A DNA stretch of 36,814 nucleotides from Acetatifactor sp. (GTDB taxonomy: Bacteria > Bacillota > Clostridia > Lachnospirales > Lachnospiraceae). Below, in pieces: positions 8,184-15,382 of this stretch. A program made the position numbers and the translations under genes. Each line of letters starts with the position of its first letter. Within the stretch, counting starts at the first letter, position 1. The notes under the pieces are model-generated. The model was given only the letters and a program-made list of their open reading frames with translations. It was not told the origin of the DNA and searched no databases. The DNA is taken from NCBI GenBank assembly GCA_022511425.1, contig JAFLRO010000023.1:1-36814 (forward strand), in the 5' to 3' direction.

Positions 8184-10466
8184 ATGTTTCAGGCGCTGGT
8201 AATCCTACTGATATTTCTTATTATTATGATGATTGTCTGCGTGAGAATTGCAAACAAAAGATTCATAAGGAATCGCGAGAATGTGGTTCATTTGATATGG
8301 ACAGCTGTTTTTGCAGCGGGATGTTATACCGCATTTATTTTAGTGCCATCCGGTTACAATACACTGGCTACCTTTGCAAGTGGTCTCTATTTCCTTTCTA
8401 CCGACTGGCTTGTGGTTTATTTGATGCTTTTTGCCGCCGGCTATACCCATGTGTCGCCGCCTTCCAGGCTGCCGAGATTAATCATAGGTTTTTTGGCAGG
8501 GATAGATTCCATTTCATTTGTTGTTAATACATTTACGCATCATATGTATAGCCTGGAAAGCAGGACAGCGGATAACCTGAAGATGGAATACTGGCATGTA
8601 CAGTTAAATGCGCCCCATACCATTCACCGGATTTTTGTCTATGGAATTGTTCTGTACAGCTTATGTATATTCACATATCGCCTTATCAAAGCGCCTGTAA
8701 TATACAAAAGGAAGTACGGCAGCATTTTGCTTCAGGTAGTGGCTGTTGTAGGCTTAAATATTATTTGTTCAATTATTAATACTAAGTATGATTATTCAGT
8801 CGTGCTTTATGCTTCTTTGGCTATATCAATCTGTTATCTGGCGCTGTATGCTTCTCCAAAGAAGCTGTTAGAGAGAATTCATTCTACGATCGTGGAGGAT
8901 TCGGTAATTGGACTGTTCGCCTATGACAACGACGGAAGATGTGTAGGCGTGAACTCGGTGGCAAAAGATTTGTTTTCCGGTGAGGAGGATATTTATGATA
9001 TTGCACAGAAGTTTTTGACTGATTGGAAAGAGGAACAAAAGGAGAATTCAGCCAATGTTATTGGTGCAGAGCGTACAATAATTAAAAACGATGAAAAAAT
9101 ATACATATATGTCAATTATCAGAAATTCGTGGATAAAAAAGGAAGAGACCTTGGCAGTTGTTTCCAATTCGAGAACCGAACAGAAGTAGTGAAGAGGTAT
9201 AAAGAAGAACAGTACAGAGCTACTCATGATATGCTGACCGGTCTGCTGAACAGGGAAGCCTTTGAGGAGGAAGCCACACGGATATTATCTCGGGCACAGG
9301 AGCCTTATTGTATTGTTTGCTCCAATATTCAGGATTTTAAGTTGGTCAATGAGCTATATGGCACCGATGTGGGGGATAAGCTCTTAATCGCACAGGCTGA
9401 CATCATTCGCAGAAAAAATGACGATAATTCTGTCAGCGCCCGTGTTTATGCGGATAAATTCTGTGTATTGATGCCCAGGAGGTACTTTATTGAAGAGAGA
9501 TTCCTGGACAGTGTATCAAGTATTATTGAGAGCGGTCTGACAAGAGCATTCAAACTGCATTTTCAATTCGGTGTTTACGAGATTACGGATAATACTGAAT
9601 CAATATGGTCTATGTATGACAAAGCTATCTTGGCAATTGATGCGATTCACGGCAACTATGACCAGTTTGTATGCTATTATAAAGATGAACTCTTGCAGCA
9701 CATCATGAAAGAGAAGGAAGTGCTGGGTGAGTTTGATAAAGCTTTAGAGGAAAAACAGTTCAGTATGTTCCTGCAGCCACAGATTGCTAATGACGGAACA
9801 ATTGTGGGTGCAGAAGCGTTGGTGCGATGGATTCACCCGGAAAAGGGTATGATAAGTCCCGGATTGTTTATTCCGACGTTAGAGAAGGCGGGATTGATTC
9901 AAAAACTTGACCTTTATATGTGGGATAATGCAGCAAGGCAGTTAGAGGAATGGAAGAGGCAAGGGAAAGAACATTTTTCCATCTCGGTAAATATTTCAAC
10001 GAAGGATTTCTTTTATCTGGATGTCTGCGAGGCATTTAAGGACTTGCTGAATAAATATGATTTTGACATAAAGAAACTAAAACTGGAGATCACGGAATCG
10101 GCTTTGATGAAAAATGTAAAAGAAACTATGAAAGCCATTGACGGACTGCATGCATTGGGATATGATATTGAGATTGATGATTTTGGCAGCGGCTATTCGT
10201 CATTGGGTATGCTCAAAGATATTAACGCCGATATCTTAAAGATTGACATGATATTCCTGCAGGAGACAAAGAATGTAGAACGCAGCTCAACGATCTTAAA
10301 AAACATAATTTCCATGTCAAGGGAATTGGGTATGCCGGTCATTACGGAGGGGGTTGAAACAAAAGAGCAGGTAGATTTCCTGAAAAATGTTGGATGTGAT
10401 ATGTTCCAGGGATTCTATTTTGCGAAGCCTATGAGCCTGGAGAATTTTGAGAAGGAGTATTGCTGA
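8184..10466 (+). CDS. Membrane-bound c-di-GMP phosphodiesterase with degenerate GGDEF and intact EAL domain
   Basis: 760 residues from the ATG at 8184 (AAGGAG at 8171-8176, 7-nt spacing); an in-frame GTG at 8166 lies upstream of the ribosome binding site and is rejected. Residues 1-225 form about seven membrane helices, like the 7TM N-terminal sensor modules of histidine kinases. A PAS-like segment follows (SVIGLFAYDNDGRCVGVNS). In the GGDEF domain the signature is YADKF (residues 422-426), so cyclase activity is unlikely. The EAL domain keeps its key motifs: AEALVRW, SVNIS, EITES, DDFGSGYSS, KIDM, EGVET and QGFYFAKP. The prediction is a c-di-GMP hydrolase tuned by a membrane sensor, possibly with GTP binding at the dead GGDEF site. 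Confidence 0.9.
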   Translation: MFQALVILLIFLIIMMIVCVRIANKRFIRNRENVVHLIWTAVFAAGCYTAFILVPSGYNTLATFASGLYFLSTDWLVVYLMLFAAGYTHVSPPSRLPRLIIGFLAGIDSISFVVNTFTHHMYSLESRTADNLKMEYWHVQLNAPHTIHRIFVYGIVLYSLCIFTYRLIKAPVIYKRKYGSILLQVVAVVGLNIICSIINTKYDYSVVLYASLAISICYLALYASPKKLLERIHSTIVEDSVIGLFAYDNDGRCVGVNSVAKDLFSGEEDIYDIAQKFLTDWKEEQKENSANVIGAERTIIKNDEKIYIYVNYQKFVDKKGRDLGSCFQFENRTEVVKRYKEEQYRATHDMLTGLLNREAFEEEATRILSRAQEPYCIVCSNIQDFKLVNELYGTDVGDKLLIAQADIIRRKNDDNSVSARVYADKFCVLMPRRYFIEERFLDSVSSIIESGLTRAFKLHFQFGVYEITDNTESIWSMYDKAILAIDAIHGNYDQFVCYYKDELLQHIMKEKEVLGEFDKALEEKQFSMFLQPQIANDGTIVGAEALVRWIHPEKGMISPGLFIPTLEKAGLIQKLDLYMWDNAARQLEEWKRQGKEHFSISVNISTKDFFYLDVCEAFKDLLNKYDFDIKKLKLEITESALMKNVKETMKAIDGLHALGYDIEIDDFGSGYSSLGMLKDINADILKIDMIFLQETKNVERSSTILKNIISMSRELGMPVITEGVETKEQVDFLKNVGCDMFQGFYFAKPMSLENFEKEYC

Positions 10467-10479
10467 GAGGAAGGAAAAC

Positions 10480-11454
10480 ATGAAGGAGATTTCAAATTTG
10501 ATAGCATATCGACCTGAAGTACGTGTAGTGGACGCAACACTGAGAGATGGAGGCCTGGTGAACGATTTTTATTTCACTGATGATTTTGTCAAGGCTTTGT
10601 ACCGGACAAATATCAAAGCCGGCGTGGATTATATGGAGTTTGGCTACAAGGCGTCCAAGGAGATGTTTGATGTCAAAAAGTTCGGAAAGTGGAAATTCAG
10701 CAGTGACGAAGACATCAGAGCCATTGTGGGAGATAACGATACCGATCTGAAAATTGCTGTTATGGCGGATGTAGGACGCACAGATTACAAGACAGACATA
10801 ATTAACCGAACAGACAGCCCTATTGACCTGATCAGGGTCGCAACTTATCTCAATACTATTCCGGCAGCAGTGGATATGATTGAGGATGCTGTAAAAAAGG
10901 GTTATGAGGTCAGCTGTAATATCATGGCAATTTCCAACGCTCAGGAGGGCGACCTAAGAGCGGCTTTGGATATCCTGGGACAGGCTCCAGTTGATGTGTT
11001 CTATATTGTAGACAGTTACGGAGCAATGTATCCGGAGCAGGTAGCGCGGCTTGCGGACTTGTATCTTAATATGGCAGCAAAGTACAATAAGAAAGTGGGC
11101 ATTCATGCGCACAATAATCAACAGCTTGCCTTTGCCAATACTATTGAAGCTGTGGGAGACGGTGTGGACTGGTTGGATGCTACTTATGCTTCTATGGGAA
11201 GAGGCGCTGGCAACTGCGCTATGGAGCTTTTGCTTGGGTTCTTGCGGAATCCCAAATACAATGTGTATCCTGCGATTCAGTTTATTGAAGAGCATATAAA
11301 CAAGCTGAAAGCGGAGGGAACAGTATGGGGGTATGACCTGCAATATCTGATGACGGGGCTTCTGAACCAGCATCCCAGGACTGCTATTCAGTTTACCAAG
11401 GAAAAGCGCACTGATTACGCTGAGTTTTACAGGGAAGTAGTGGCTTTAGATTAA
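10480..11454 (+). CDS. DRE-TIM (HMGL-like) aldolase-family protein
   Basis: 324 residues from the ATG at 10480, preceded by AGAGGAAGG; a longer frame from TTG 10447 would overlap the upstream gene and lacks support. The DRE-TIM barrel signatures are visible: VVDATLRDGGLVNDF at the N-terminus (R-D pair), VDSYGAMYP in the middle and the metal-binding HAHNNQQLAFAN (HxH), then DATYASMGRGAGN. This is the fold of 4-hydroxy-2-oxovalerate aldolase, HMG-CoA lyase and isopropylmalate synthase. It is shorter than the synthases and has no acetaldehyde dehydrogenase partner beside it, so the exact aldol reaction is open. It starts 13 bp after the EAL gene and is probably co-transcribed with it. Confidence 0.82.
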   Translation: MKEISNLIAYRPEVRVVDATLRDGGLVNDFYFTDDFVKALYRTNIKAGVDYMEFGYKASKEMFDVKKFGKWKFSSDEDIRAIVGDNDTDLKIAVMADVGRTDYKTDIINRTDSPIDLIRVATYLNTIPAAVDMIEDAVKKGYEVSCNIMAISNAQEGDLRAALDILGQAPVDVFYIVDSYGAMYPEQVARLADLYLNMAAKYNKKVGIHAHNNQQLAFANTIEAVGDGVDWLDATYASMGRGAGNCAMELLLGFLRNPKYNVYPAIQFIEEHINKLKAEGTVWGYDLQYLMTGLLNQHPRTAIQFTKEKRTDYAEFYREVVALD

Positions 11455-11505
11455 TTAAAATAATATAAGCGGATTCTTGCAAATGTTCAGAATATTTGCA
11501 AAGAC

Positions 11506-11535
11506 TTGAAGAGACCGAGTAAAAAATGATATAAT
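11506..11535 (+). promoter_or_regulatory. Promoter-like element just upstream of a terminator
   Basis: TTGAAG (11506-11511), an 18-bp spacer and TATAAT (11530-11535). The hairpin terminator begins only about 22 bp after the predicted start site, so a transcript from here would be very short unless the terminator is read through. Confidence 0.45.
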
Positions 11536-11563
11536 CAGAAAAAGATAAGTTGACACATATCAG

Positions 11564-11594
11564 GACAGGACAGCGTATATGTCCTGTCTTTTTT
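11564..11594 (+). terminator. Rho-independent terminator after the aldolase gene
   Basis: GACAGGAC (11564-11571) pairs with GTCCTGTC (11581-11588) around a 9-nt loop and runs into TTTTTT. It closes the EAL-aldolase unit and may also end a short RNA started at the promoter-like element about 30 bp upstream. Confidence 0.85.
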
Positions 11595-11656
11595 CTGTTT
11601 ATTCTGATGAGAGTGAAAATAAAAGACAAAAGTTTATTCTACATGGTGGGAAATGG

Positions 11657-11685
11657 TTGAATTTTTTCCGGTGAATGTGTATACT
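11657..11685 (+). promoter_or_regulatory. Predicted sigma-A promoter of the polA operon
   Basis: TTGAAT (11657-11662), a 17-bp spacer and TATACT (11680-11685). The predicted transcript starts near 11692, which makes a GTG start at 11691 for the next gene very unlikely. Confidence 0.6.
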
Positions 11686-11741
11686 GGATAGTGAGTTTGT
11701 ATGCGCAAGTCTGGAAAAGCAAGGGATCGGGCGGTCACAGA

Positions 11742-12092
11742 ATGGAGGGGCAGCCTGATGATAGGTGGGATATGGACTGCAAGGAATTTGAGAGACTTAT
11801 TCCCGATTTTATTTCGGACAAACTGGATTATCAAAGCTTGAAGCGCTTTAATAGCCATATGGAGCATTGCGAGAACTGTCGCGAGGAGTTGACAATTCAA
11901 TTCCTGGTGACGGAAGGTGTGCAGCGTCTGGAGGATGGCAGCGCCTTTGACCTTCAGGGAGAACTGCGCCAGCATATGGAGGGAGCAAGTAAACGCGTCA
12001 GGCGTCATGACATCTTTATGTGGGCGGGACTGATTCTAGAGATTGCTGCGGTAGGTCTGCTGGTGAGAAGCATTCTCTGGATTCTGCTTTAG
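11742..12092 (+). CDS. Small membrane protein with anti-sigma-type zinc finger (zf-HC2-like)
   Basis: 116 residues from the ATG at 11742; an ATG at 11772 (MDCKEFERLIPDF) is an alternative that matches how such proteins often begin. Neither start has an ideal ribosome binding site. The longer GTG start at 11691 coincides with the predicted transcription start and is rejected. The cytosolic part has the zinc-finger pattern HMEHCENCREEL (H-x3-C-x2-C) preceded by an early Cys (DCKEF), as in ZAS anti-sigma factors. One helix near the C-terminus (DIFMWAGLILEIAAVGLL) anchors it. No sigma factor gene is adjacent; polA follows within a few bases. A regulatory role is likely, but the partner is unknown. 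Confidence 0.75.
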   Translation: MEGQPDDRWDMDCKEFERLIPDFISDKLDYQSLKRFNSHMEHCENCREELTIQFLVTEGVQRLEDGSAFDLQGELRQHMEGASKRVRRHDIFMWAGLILEIAAVGLLVRSILWILL

Positions 12093-12119
12093 TGTATGGA
12101 AAAGGCGGCAATGGGAAGC

Positions 12120-14777
12120 ATGAACGAAAACAAAAAATTAGTTTTAATAGATGGACACAGTATTTTAAACAGGGCATTTTATGGCCTGCCGTTACTGAGC
12201 AATGCTCAGGGACTTCACACAAATGCTGTTTATGGTTTTCTGAACATTCTGTTTAAGATTCTGGAGGAAGAAAAGCCGGACTATTTGGCGGTGGCCTTTG
12301 ATGTCCATGCACCCACCTTTCGCCACGAGATCTACGAAGCATATAAGGGTACTAGAAAATCCATGCCGGATGAGCTGCGGGAACAGGTGCCTGTGATGAA
12401 GGATGTACTTCGGGCTATGAATATTGTTATCGTAGAGCAGGCTGGCCTGGAGGCGGACGATATTCTGGGAACGCTGGCAAAGAAAGCTGCGTCGGAAGGA
12501 ATATATGTGACACTTGTGTCAGGAGATCGGGATCTGTTACAGATTTCTGACAAAGCCATAAAAATTCGTATCCCAAAGACAAAACAGGGTAGGACGGAAA
12601 TCGAGGATTACTATCCTGAGGATGTGGAGAGGGTGTATCAGGTAAATCCTCAGCAGTTTATCGACTTGAAGGCACTGATGGGAGATACCGCGGATAATAT
12701 TCCCGGTGTGCCTAAGGTGGGTGAAAAGACTGCTACAGAGCTTATGGTGCAATACGGTTCTTTAGAGAATATCTACGCCCATGTTGATGAGATTTCTAAG
12801 AAGAGTATACGGGAATCCCTGAAAGAAAACAGGGCTTTGGCTGATCTGAGCAAAACCCTTGCAACCATAAAAACTGACAGTGATGTCAGATTGGATTATC
12901 AGACGGCCAAAGCAGAGGGGTATTACACTTCGGAGGCTTACGAGCTGTTTAAGCAGCTTGAGTTTAAGAACCTTCTTTCACGTTTTGAAAAGGATGTTGT
13001 GAAAGATGACAGTCAGGAGACGGCAAAGCATTTTCATCGGACGGATACATTAACAGATTTTTTAAAGGAGTTGGATAAGGTAAAAGACGGGGAGCAGATT
13101 GGTGTCTATCTTGCGGTTGAAATGGACAGGCTTTCCGGTGCCGCCCTTTGCAGAATGGATGGAGAAACCTTCTTTTATCCCGTGCAGTCGCAGGAAAAAT
13201 CATCCGAAGAACAAATACTGAAGCAGGCTTTTTGGAAACTATCTGGACGAACTGAGCTGGCTGCCTTTGATATTAAGAGACAATACAAGTTTTTTAAACA
13301 GGAGACCACAGAGCATTATTTTGATATATTAATTGGTGCATATTTATTAAATCCTTTGAAGAGCGATTATGATCTGGAGGCCATTGCCTCAGAGTATTTG
13401 GGACTGGTGATTCCCGGCAGAGCGGAGCTTTTGGGGAAGGCCGGATTCCAACAGGCGGCAAAGGAAGCGCCGGAAAAGTTTGCTGAGTACTGCTGTTACG
13501 GAGCCTATGTTTCAGCCGGGGCGGCAAAGGTACTATCAGGCAGGTTACAAGAGTCCGGAATGGATCGGTTGATGCGGGATGTGGAAATGCCGCTCTCTCT
13601 GGTACTCTATGATATGGAGCAGGAAGGTGTTGAGGTACGCCGGGAAGAGCTGAAGGCATATGGTGAAGCTCTGGTAGACCGGATTCAGGAACTGGAGAAA
13701 TCTATTCACGACCAAGCAGGAGAGGCCTTTAATATCAACTCTCCCAAGCAGCTGGGTGAGATATTATTCGATAAAATGCATCTGCCCGGTGGAAAGAAGA
13801 CAAAAACAGGTTATTCCACGGCTGCTGATGTACTTGAAAAGCTGGCAGAAGATCATCCCATTGTGAAGGACATTTTGGAATATCGGGGTCTTGCTAAGCT
13901 GAAATCCACATATGCTGACGGATTGGCAGTGTTTATTGGCGAGGACAACAGGATTCACACCAACTTTAACCAGACCATTACCGCTACAGGCCGTATCAGT
14001 TCAACAGAACCTAACCTTCAGAATATTCCCATGCGGATGGAGCTGGGCAGGCGAATCCGCAAGGTGTTTGTGCCCAAAGCGGGATATGAATTCATGGACG
14101 CGGATTATTCCCAGATTGAGCTGAGGGTACTGGCGCATATGTCAGGTGATGAGCAGCTGATCGAAGCATATCATATGGATCAGGACATTCATCGCATTAC
14201 AGCGGCCAAGGTATTTCACACACCCTTTGAACAGGTGACAGACTTACAGCGCCGCAATGCCAAAGCCGTGAATTTTGGCATTGTATACGGCATCAGTTCC
14301 TTTGGGCTGAGTCAGGATCTCAGTATCAGCCGGAAGGAGGCTTCTGAATATATTGAGCAATATTTTGCCACTTATCCTAAAGTAAAGGAGTTTCTGGACA
14401 GGCTGGTTAATGAAGCTAAGGAGAAGGGGTATATCACCACTATGTTCGGCAGGCGCAGACCTATCCCCGAATTGTCCTCATCCAATTTTATGCAGCGTTC
14501 TTTTGGAGAGCGTGTGGCCATGAATTCTCCAATCCAGGGAACCGCGGCAGACATTATCAAGATTGCCATGATTCGAGTGTGGCGGGCGCTAAAGGAAGCA
14601 GGCCTGAAATCAAAGCTGATTCTTCAGGTACATGACGAACTGGTTATTGAGACATTGATATCCGAGGAAGAGCAGGTACGGAAAATCCTTACTGAGAACA
14701 TGAAGGAGGCCGCCCAATTGGCAGTAACCTTGGAAGTGGATCTGCATACAGGGGAAAATTGGTACGAGGCGAAATAA
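12120..14777 (+). CDS. polA: DNA polymerase I
   Basis: 885 residues from the ATG at 12120 (MNENKKLVLIDGHSILNRAF); in-frame ATGs at 12096 and 12111 are possible, but family N-termini align with 12120, and AAAGGCGG lies upstream of it. Residues 1-290 are the 5' nuclease domain (VAFDVHAPTFRH, LEADDILG, VSGDRDLLQI, GDTADNIPGVP). The middle domain lacks the acidic residues needed for 3'-5' proofreading (AVEMDRLSG where DxE is expected), which is common in Firmicutes. The polymerase domain is complete: motif A DADYSQIELRVLAH near residue 660, motif B RRNAKAVNFGIVYG near 711, motif C QVHDELVIE near 836. It functions in Okazaki fragment processing and repair. Its stop overlaps the coaE start (TAATG). 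Confidence 0.97.
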   Translation: MNENKKLVLIDGHSILNRAFYGLPLLSNAQGLHTNAVYGFLNILFKILEEEKPDYLAVAFDVHAPTFRHEIYEAYKGTRKSMPDELREQVPVMKDVLRAMNIVIVEQAGLEADDILGTLAKKAASEGIYVTLVSGDRDLLQISDKAIKIRIPKTKQGRTEIEDYYPEDVERVYQVNPQQFIDLKALMGDTADNIPGVPKVGEKTATELMVQYGSLENIYAHVDEISKKSIRESLKENRALADLSKTLATIKTDSDVRLDYQTAKAEGYYTSEAYELFKQLEFKNLLSRFEKDVVKDDSQETAKHFHRTDTLTDFLKELDKVKDGEQIGVYLAVEMDRLSGAALCRMDGETFFYPVQSQEKSSEEQILKQAFWKLSGRTELAAFDIKRQYKFFKQETTEHYFDILIGAYLLNPLKSDYDLEAIASEYLGLVIPGRAELLGKAGFQQAAKEAPEKFAEYCCYGAYVSAGAAKVLSGRLQESGMDRLMRDVEMPLSLVLYDMEQEGVEVRREELKAYGEALVDRIQELEKSIHDQAGEAFNINSPKQLGEILFDKMHLPGGKKTKTGYSTAADVLEKLAEDHPIVKDILEYRGLAKLKSTYADGLAVFIGEDNRIHTNFNQTITATGRISSTEPNLQNIPMRMELGRRIRKVFVPKAGYEFMDADYSQIELRVLAHMSGDEQLIEAYHMDQDIHRITAAKVFHTPFEQVTDLQRRNAKAVNFGIVYGISSFGLSQDLSISRKEASEYIEQYFATYPKVKEFLDRLVNEAKEKGYITTMFGRRRPIPELSSSNFMQRSFGERVAMNSPIQGTAADIIKIAMIRVWRALKEAGLKSKLILQVHDELVIETLISEEEQVRKILTENMKEAAQLAVTLEVDLHTGENWYEAK

Positions 14778-15382
14778 TGAGATTTATAGGTATCACGGGT
14801 GGCGTTGGCGCCGGAAAGACCGAGATTTTAAATTATATCCGCAAGCATTACAAATGTGAGATTTACCTGGCTGACCGGGTGGCGGAGCAGTTGCAGGAGC
14901 CGGGAACAGAATGTTTTAAGGCTCTGGTAGAATTACTTGGAGAAGGAATCAAGTCTCCTGAGGGCAGGCTGGACAGAAAGCAAATTGCAGCTAAAATATT
15001 TGCGGATTCAAGGTTATTGAAGCAGGTCAACGACATTGTACATCCGGCTGTTAAAGTATTTTTGCTGGAACGGCTGGAGGAAGCCAGAGCGTCAGGAGAG
15101 ACAGAGTTATTCTTTGTGGAGGCTGCCCTGCTGATTGAAGCGGGTTATCGGGCGCTGGTGGACGAGCTTTGGTACATATATGCCGATGAAACTGTGCGGA
15201 GACTTCGTTTGGAGCAAGAGCGCGGCTACAGCCCGGAAAAGACAGCTCAGATCATGGCCAGTCAACTTCAGGAGGAGAAGTTTCGGGAAAATTGTGATTT
15301 TGTCATAGATAACAGCGGCTCTCTGACGGAGAGCTATAAGCAGATAGATAGGAAACTGGAGGCTTTTACATGGCAGGAGTGA
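14777..15382 (+). CDS. coaE: Dephospho-CoA kinase
   Basis: 201 residues, the normal length. The ATG at 14777 overlaps the polA stop as TAATG, with GAGGCG just upstream; the longer TTG frame is not needed. The P-loop is GGVGAGKT at residues 7-14, followed by ADRVAEQL (the Asp of the CoA site), and LDRKQIAAKIFAD, VNDIVHPAV and VEAALLIEAGY are typical CoaE stretches. It phosphorylates the ribose 3'-OH of dephospho-CoA in the last step of CoA synthesis. The polA-coaE order is widespread in Firmicutes. It overlaps the next gene by 13 bp, implying coupled translation. Confidence 0.95.
   Translation: MRFIGITGGVGAGKTEILNYIRKHYKCEIYLADRVAEQLQEPGTECFKALVELLGEGIKSPEGRLDRKQIAAKIFADSRLLKQVNDIVHPAVKVFLLERLEEARASGETELFFVEAALLIEAGYRALVDELWYIYADETVRRLRLEQERGYSPEKTAQIMASQLQEEKFRENCDFVIDNSGSLTESYKQIDRKLEAFTWQE

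Noticed and set aside
11691..11741. GTG start extending the zinc-finger protein
   Set aside because: It coincides with the predicted transcription start of the TTGAAT-17-TATACT promoter, so it would have no leader or ribosome binding site.
13040..13320. Loss of the proofreading residues in polA as a novelty
   Set aside because: Loss of 3'-5' exonuclease residues is normal for Pol I of many Firmicutes.
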